DNA from: Gracilibacteraceae bacterium
GTDB lineage: Bacteria; Bacillota; Desulfitobacteriia; Desulfitobacteriales; Syntrophobotulaceae
DNA: 5,970 nucleotides
Reading direction: 5' to 3'
NCBI GenBank assembly: GCA_031255985.1
Contig: JAIRRL010000197.1
Span: forward strand, 1 to 5,970
Below are positions 1 to 3,141 of this stretch, piece by piece (the first letter of the stretch is position 1; each line of letters opens with the position of its first letter). Both the position numbers and the translations under genes were made by a program. The notes beneath the pieces are model-generated. The model did not search any database, had not been told where the DNA came from, and was given only the letters and a program-made list of their open reading frames with translations.

Positions 1-712
1 TGACCTCCGCCGTCTCCACGCCGTGGTTCAGCATGTCGTCCGCGTTACCGACGAAAGTCGATATCACAGTCAAGGGCGTCCGCATGTCGTGATTCATGTT
101 CTGGTAAAACTCAGTCTTCGCCCTGTCCAGCGCCGTCAACTGGTCGCGGTGGCGGTTGTAGATGTGGATATACAGCACAACCACCAAAAGGAGCAGCCCC
201 CCGGCTATGACGATGCCCGTCAGCACGTCCGCCAGATAGCCCAGCTCCGTTGCAAAAGGCACGACGCTCTGCGGACATAGATAGGCGACGACGCAGCAGG
301 CCGCGTAGACCGCAAACAGAGCCGCCAGGGCCAGGACGCGTTCGCGTCCGTGCAGCATCAAGGCGGTGAAAATCAGCGCAAATACAAAGAAACAGGGCAT
401 ACCGCTCCGGTAGCCGCCGGCGGTGAAGAACAGGAAGGGGAAGGCCAGCAAAAAGACAGAGATCACAACGATGCGAAACCCCAGGCGGTAATTGCCCGTT
501 TGCCGGGTGCGGCGGAGCAGCGCGAAAGCCAGGGCGGAGATGATAAGATTGATGAAAAAATTGACAATTCCCGGATGGGAAAAAAGGCTGACCAACGCGA
601 CGCCCAGCCCCGCGGCAATACCCGCCATGCCCAGCAGATGGAAGGTTTGCACTTCAAGGGGCAAAGACGCATCGAAGTATTTACCCAGCATGCGGTGAAT
701 CCGCGCGTTCAT
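1..712 (-). CDS. Sensor histidine kinase, N-terminal part (gene continues past the left edge)
   Basis: Membrane sensor of a two-component system. The visible 237 codons contain an N-terminal region with about six hydrophobic segments (roughly residues 25-43, 48-66, 80-96, 105-120, 125-145, 160-182). A short cytoplasmic helix follows, then the H-box NMNHDMRTPLTV with His208 as the predicted phosphoacceptor. The Asp after His is an accepted variant, as in EnvZ. The catalytic ATPase domain would lie left of the window, so the frame is open at the edge and cannot be called truncated. The ATG at 712 is chosen because AAGGA (722-726) sits nine bases upstream and an in-frame TAA (725-727) blocks any longer form except an unlikely TTG. 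The sensor region is a clear paralogue of the kinase at 935-2257: by hand count about 110 of 208 residues are identical without gaps. The two genes are divergent. The signal sensed is unknown. Confidence 0.93.
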   Translation of the reverse strand, partial: MNARIHRMLGKYFDASLPLEVQTFHLLGMAGIAAGLGVALVSLFSHPGIVNFFINLIISALAFALLRRTRQTGNYRLGFRIVVISVFLLAFPFLFFTAGGYRSGMPCFFVFALIFTALMLHGRERVLALAALFAVYAACCVVAYLCPQSVVPFATELGYLADVLTGIVIAGGLLLLVVVLYIHIYNRHRDQLTALDRAKTEFYQNMNHDMRTPLTVISTFVGNADDMLNHGVETAEV

Positions 713-802
713 TCTGTCCAATCCTTAACATCTCGGTCACTGTCTTGGGCGGCGTCTAAGTCAGAGACTGTTTCATTAAAACTGCCGTTGTTTTTCCTTA
801 AC

Positions 803-831
803 AGTATACCGCATCACGGCGCGGATTTCTA
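803..831 (-). promoter_or_regulatory. Candidate sigma-70-type promoter for the minus-strand kinase
   Basis: Read on the minus strand, TAGAAA (826-831) is followed after 17 bases by TATACT (803-808). The -10 matches the consensus at five of six positions and the -35 at four of six. Transcription would start near 797, giving a leader of about 85 bases before the ATG at 712. This is the best pair I found on this strand, but the region is A+T-rich and other weak pairs exist, including TATTAT at 874-879. Confidence 0.4.
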
Positions 832-881
832 CTGTTATTTTCTGATTTCATCTTCTCAAAAAGACTATTTCCATAATATAG

Positions 882-894
882 CGCTTGAAAAGCG
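882..894. repeat. Small inverted repeat overlapping the -35 element
   Basis: CGCTT (882-886) and AAGCG (890-894) are perfect inverted arms around GAA. The element covers the -35 hexamer (885-890) of the plus-strand kinase promoter, the usual place for a repressor or regulator half-site. The arms are only five bases, so chance is possible. No binding protein is implied by the sequence alone. Confidence 0.3.
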
Positions 895-913
895 GCTTTA
901 ACCGAAGTATAAT
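885..913 (+). promoter_or_regulatory. Strong sigma-70-type promoter for the kinase-regulator operon
   Basis: TTGAAA (885-890) and a perfect TATAAT (908-913) are separated by exactly 17 bases, the optimal spacing for the housekeeping sigma factor. The -35 matches the consensus at five of six positions. Transcription should begin around 920, leaving a leader of only about 15 bases before the ATG at 935, so the ribosome binding site would sit at the very 5' end of the message. It should drive both the kinase and the overlapping regulator gene. Confidence 0.75.
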
Positions 914-919
914 CTTTCC

Positions 920-929
920 AAGGCGGTGA
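920..929 (+). promoter_or_regulatory. Ribosome binding site of the complete kinase
   Basis: AAGGCGGTGA matches the extended anti-Shine-Dalgarno complement AAGGAGGTGA at nine of ten positions and ends five bases before the ATG at 935. It supports this start and predicts efficient translation. It begins at, or one base from, the predicted transcription start. Confidence 0.75.
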
Positions 930-934
930 GATAA

Positions 935-2257
935 ATGGAAATCAAGCTGGCCGATTATAAAAGGATAGAGGAAACAGCGAAACGCTTTGTCGCCCGTTAT
1001 TTTGACCCAAGCCTTGACCTCCGCGTGCAGGCTTTCAACCTGCTCGGCATTGCGGGCGCGGCGGCGGGGATTGCCGTCGCCGCCATCGCCGCCGCCCAAA
1101 AGGCGGGAGCGGTCACGATCGGTCTCAATCTCTCGGCTTCCGCGCTGGCAATTTTTCTGTTGCGCCGCGCCGGGAAAAAATTAAGCTATTCGGTTTGCAG
1201 CTGGATTATAATTATCGCGGTTTTCATGATAGCGTTCCCCTTCCTGTTTTTCGATATGGGCGGTTACAGGAGCGGCATGCCCTGCTTTTTTATCTTCGCC
1301 CTTATCTTTACCGCTATTTTGCTTGATAAGGCCCCGCGCGCCGCCGCCCTCACGGCCGAATTCGGCCTGTATGTCGGCTGCTGCCTCGCCGCGTATTTTT
1401 CCCCCGGCTTGGTGAAGCATTTTGAAGCGGAAATCAATTATGTCGGCGACGTCATAACAGGCATTGTCGTGGCGGGCGGATTGCTTCTGTCCGTCGTCCT
1501 GCTGTACAGCCGAATTTACGACAACCGGCAAAAACGGTTGGGCGAACTTGACAAGCTGAAAACAGAGTTTTTGCAAAATGTGTCCCACGAACTGAAAACG
1601 CCGCTTACCGTCATGATTAACTACGCGCTCGACACCCTGAACGAACTGAAAAAAGACCCGCTCGACTTACAGGAAATGGAATTTGACCAAGGCCGGATCA
1701 GGAGCGAGGGCGAACGCCTGAAACGCATGGTGAGCCAGCTTTTGGACGTGACGGCTATCGAATCCGGGAAAATGAAAATCCGCCGGGAACCGCTTTCTCT
1801 CGCCGCCCTGCTTTCCCGGGCCGCCGACGCGAATTTTAACGCGCTGAATGAAAGCGGAACCCGGCTCGCCCTTGAAATCCCCGACGGTCTGCCGGATATT
1901 CCCGCCGACACGGACGCCGTCGAACAGGTCTTGCTCAACCTCCTGTCCAACGCCGCCCGCCACACCGAAAAAGGCGTGATTACCATGAGTTTGTCGGCGG
2001 CGGACGGCTTCCAGACCGTCCGCGTAAGCGACGACGGCGAAGGCATGGCCCCGGAAGTGCGGCAGCAGGTTTTTCTGCGCTACATAGAGCGCGAAAGCGG
2101 CATAACCGGGCGCAGCGGCATGGGCCTGTATATCTGCAAAAAGCTGATTGACGCGCACGGGGGCGAAATCGGCATAGAAAGCGAACCGGGCGGGGGTACG
2201 GCGGTATGGTTCAAGCTGCCCGCAGGGGAAGGGGAAACGGAGGAAAAACGGATATGA
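935..2257 (+). CDS. Sensor histidine kinase, six-helix membrane sensor, HisKA/HATPase
   Basis: Inner-membrane sensor that autophosphorylates and passes phosphate to the regulator encoded next to it. The 440 residues start with a soluble stretch (1-33). About six hydrophobic segments follow (near 35-55, 58-76, 88-106, 115-131, 136-155, 170-192), with almost no extracytoplasmic domain, so the signal is probably sensed within or close to the membrane. The kinase core is complete: H-box NVSHELKTPLTV with His218, N-box NLLSNA (335-340), G1 DDGEG (366-370), G2 GRSGMGL (392-398) and G3 GGGT (419-422). All catalytic motifs are intact. The strongest match to the divergent paralogue is the patch AFPFLFF, two variable residues, then GGYRSGMPCFF (100-119). 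The gene has its own near-consensus promoter and overlaps the regulator by ATGA. The layout resembles sensor kinases common in Clostridia, which is family-level knowledge. The ligand is unknown. Confidence 0.96.
   Translation: MEIKLADYKRIEETAKRFVARYFDPSLDLRVQAFNLLGIAGAAAGIAVAAIAAAQKAGAVTIGLNLSASALAIFLLRRAGKKLSYSVCSWIIIIAVFMIAFPFLFFDMGGYRSGMPCFFIFALIFTAILLDKAPRAAALTAEFGLYVGCCLAAYFSPGLVKHFEAEINYVGDVITGIVVAGGLLLSVVLLYSRIYDNRQKRLGELDKLKTEFLQNVSHELKTPLTVMINYALDTLNELKKDPLDLQEMEFDQGRIRSEGERLKRMVSQLLDVTAIESGKMKIRREPLSLAALLSRAADANFNALNESGTRLALEIPDGLPDIPADTDAVEQVLLNLLSNAARHTEKGVITMSLSAADGFQTVRVSDDGEGMAPEVRQQVFLRYIERESGITGRSGMGLYICKKLIDAHGGEIGIESEPGGGTAVWFKLPAGEGETEEKRI
2239..2243 (+). promoter_or_regulatory. 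Ribosome binding site of the response regulator
   Basis: GGAGG lies inside the last codons of the kinase, ten bases before the ATG at 2254. It decides the start: the alternative in-frame ATG at 2206 would add 16 residues encoded within the kinase gene and lacks a comparable site, and the receiver fold begins only at Tyr4-Val8 of the shorter form. Confidence 0.75.
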
Positions 2258-2988
2258 CGGCATACAGGCCGCTTGTGCTTATGGTGGAAGACAACAAAGA
2301 CGTACTGCGCTTAAATGAGAAATGGCTGGAGAGCGCCGGTTTTGCCACGGTGAGCGCGGAAACGCTTGCCCAGGCGCGAGAAGCCCTGGAACGCCATTCC
2401 CCGGATATTGCGGTGCTGGACATATTGCTCCCGGACGGCAGCGGTCTCGACTTCCTGCCGGAATACAAAACGCTCTGCGACGCGCCGGTTCTCTTCTGCT
2501 CAAGCCGCAACGAGGACAAAGACATATTGCGCGGGCTTGAGGCCGGAGGGGACGATTATATCCCCAAACCCTACAATGTGGATATACTCGTCGCCCGCGT
2601 CAAGGTCATGTGGCGCAAGGAACAGGAGAACCGGGAGAAAACGCGGGCGGCTCTGGCGGCAAAAACCCCGGAGCGGGTGATCGAACGCGGGCCGCTGAAA
2701 CTGGATATTCTCACGGGCCGGGCGTACATGAACGGCGCGGACGCGAACCTGAAGCCCAAAGAATTCGTCCTGCTCTTTACGCTCGTTCAAAGCGAGGGGC
2801 GCGTAGTCTCCCAAAAGGAACTGTATAAAGAGGTTTGGGGTTTGACCGCCAATGACGATACCGGCGCGGTGCGGGCGCAGATTTATAATCTGCGGCGAAA
2901 GCTGTCAATAACCGAATACACCCCTGTCACCATTGAAAGCGTATACGGTTCAGGCTACCGTTTTGATCGAATAAAAACTAAATTGTGA
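2254..2988 (+). CDS. OmpR/PhoB-family response regulator
   Basis: Cytoplasmic DNA-binding regulator activated by phosphate from the kinase just upstream. Of 244 residues, 1-120 form a receiver domain: beta strand LVLMVED with acidic pair Glu12-Asp13, phosphoacceptor Asp56 in VLDILLPDG, Ser83 at the switch position in FCSS, and Lys105 in YIPKPY. All active-site residues are present. A charged linker of about 25 residues (121-146) is followed by a winged-helix effector domain (147-240), with LKPKEFVLL (166-174), a probable recognition helix around 203-217 ending LRRKL, and the hairpin wing VYGSGYRF (230-237). Length is normal for the family. The start codon overlaps the kinase stop as ATGA, which implies translational coupling and makes these two a cognate pair. 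Targets are unknown; the surface-protein gene 150 bases downstream and the divergent kinase promoter are candidates by position only. Confidence 0.96.
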   Translation: MTAYRPLVLMVEDNKDVLRLNEKWLESAGFATVSAETLAQAREALERHSPDIAVLDILLPDGSGLDFLPEYKTLCDAPVLFCSSRNEDKDILRGLEAGGDDYIPKPYNVDILVARVKVMWRKEQENREKTRAALAAKTPERVIERGPLKLDILTGRAYMNGADANLKPKEFVLLFTLVQSEGRVVSQKELYKEVWGLTANDDTGAVRAQIYNLRRKLSITEYTPVTIESVYGSGYRFDRIKTKL

Positions 2989-3004
2989 AATTTTGAATAC
3001 AATT
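2981..3004. repeat. A+T-rich inverted repeat at the end of the regulator gene
   Basis: AATTGT (2981-2986) and ACAATT (2999-3004) are perfect inverted arms 12 bases apart, spanning the regulator stop codon. With weak pairs and a long loop it is a poor hairpin. A protein-binding site is as likely as an RNA structure, and chance cannot be excluded. Confidence 0.2.
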
Positions 3005-3025
3005 CGCCTATTCGACCCTCCGGCA

Positions 3026-3034
3026 TGATAGAAT
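3026..3034 (+). promoter_or_regulatory. Possible extended -10 promoter of the surface-protein gene
   Basis: TGATAGAAT combines the extended -10 dinucleotide TG (3026-3027) with TAGAAT (3029-3034), a five-of-six match to TATAAT. No good -35 hexamer lies 16-18 bases upstream, as expected of extended -10 or activator-dependent promoters. Transcription would begin near 3041, giving a leader of about 100 bases that includes both hairpins described below. The call is tentative. Confidence 0.35.
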
Positions 3035-3073
3035 CGGCACAAGAATCGACACAGCCCTAAAATCGGCGCAGCC
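3032..3073 (+). repeat. Three direct copies of AATCGRCRCA upstream of the surface-protein gene
   Basis: Copies begin at 3032 (AATCGGCACA), 3044 (AATCGACACAGCC) and 3061 (AATCGGCGCAGCC). The second and third agree over 13 bases except at two positions. Start-to-start distances are 12 and 17 bases. The first copy overlaps the candidate -10 hexamer and the third supplies the 5' arm of a hairpin. Closely spaced direct repeats are typical binding sites for OmpR-family regulators, but spacing here is irregular and function is inferred. Confidence 0.4.
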
Positions 3074-3076
3074 GAT
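3062..3076 (+). other. Compact stem-loop in the leader region
   Basis: ATCGGC (3062-3067), loop GCA and GCCGAT (3071-3076) form a perfect six-pair hairpin with a three-base loop. No T-run follows, so it is not a terminator itself. Its segment GGCGC (3065-3069) can instead pair with GCGCC (3082-3086) of the next hairpin, so the two structures may be mutually exclusive. Confidence 0.4.
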
Positions 3077-3080
3077 GAAT

Positions 3081-3102
3081 AGCGCCCTGGCGCGGCGCTT
3101 TT
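3081..3102 (+). terminator. Candidate intrinsic terminator or attenuator
   Basis: AGCGCC (3081-3086) and GGCGCT (3094-3099) form a G+C-rich six-pair stem with a seven-base loop, followed by TTTTCGCTT. The short T-run makes it a weak intrinsic terminator. It may end the kinase-regulator transcript. If the surface-protein promoter lies upstream, near 3029, it would sit in that gene's leader and could act as an attenuator. Confidence 0.4.
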
Positions 3103-3122
3103 CGCTTATCAAGTTCATGCTT

Positions 3123-3131
3123 AGAAGGGAG
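3123..3131 (+). promoter_or_regulatory. Ribosome binding site of the surface protein
   Basis: AGAAGGGAG ends ten bases before the ATG at 3142 and is the only good purine-rich site here. It supports that ATG, which opens directly into a signal peptide. A second ATG at 3117 is out of frame and begins a frame of only 19 codons. Confidence 0.6.
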
Positions 3132-3141
3132 TGTATTCATT

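Noticed and set aside
350..901. 183-codon open frame on the plus strand
   Set aside because: It is antisense to the left-hand kinase, whose translation gives a clear membrane sensor and H-box. The predicted product is low-complexity Gln/Arg/Lys-rich, without a fold.
2206..2253. Longer form of the response regulator starting at the ATG at 2206
   Set aside because: The added 16 residues overlap the kinase C-terminus and precede the receiver fold. GGAGG at 2239-2243 points to the ATG at 2254.
1667..2263. 198-codon open frame on the minus strand
   Set aside because: It is opposite the intact kinase core and is explained by G+C-rich codon bias. No recognisable domain.
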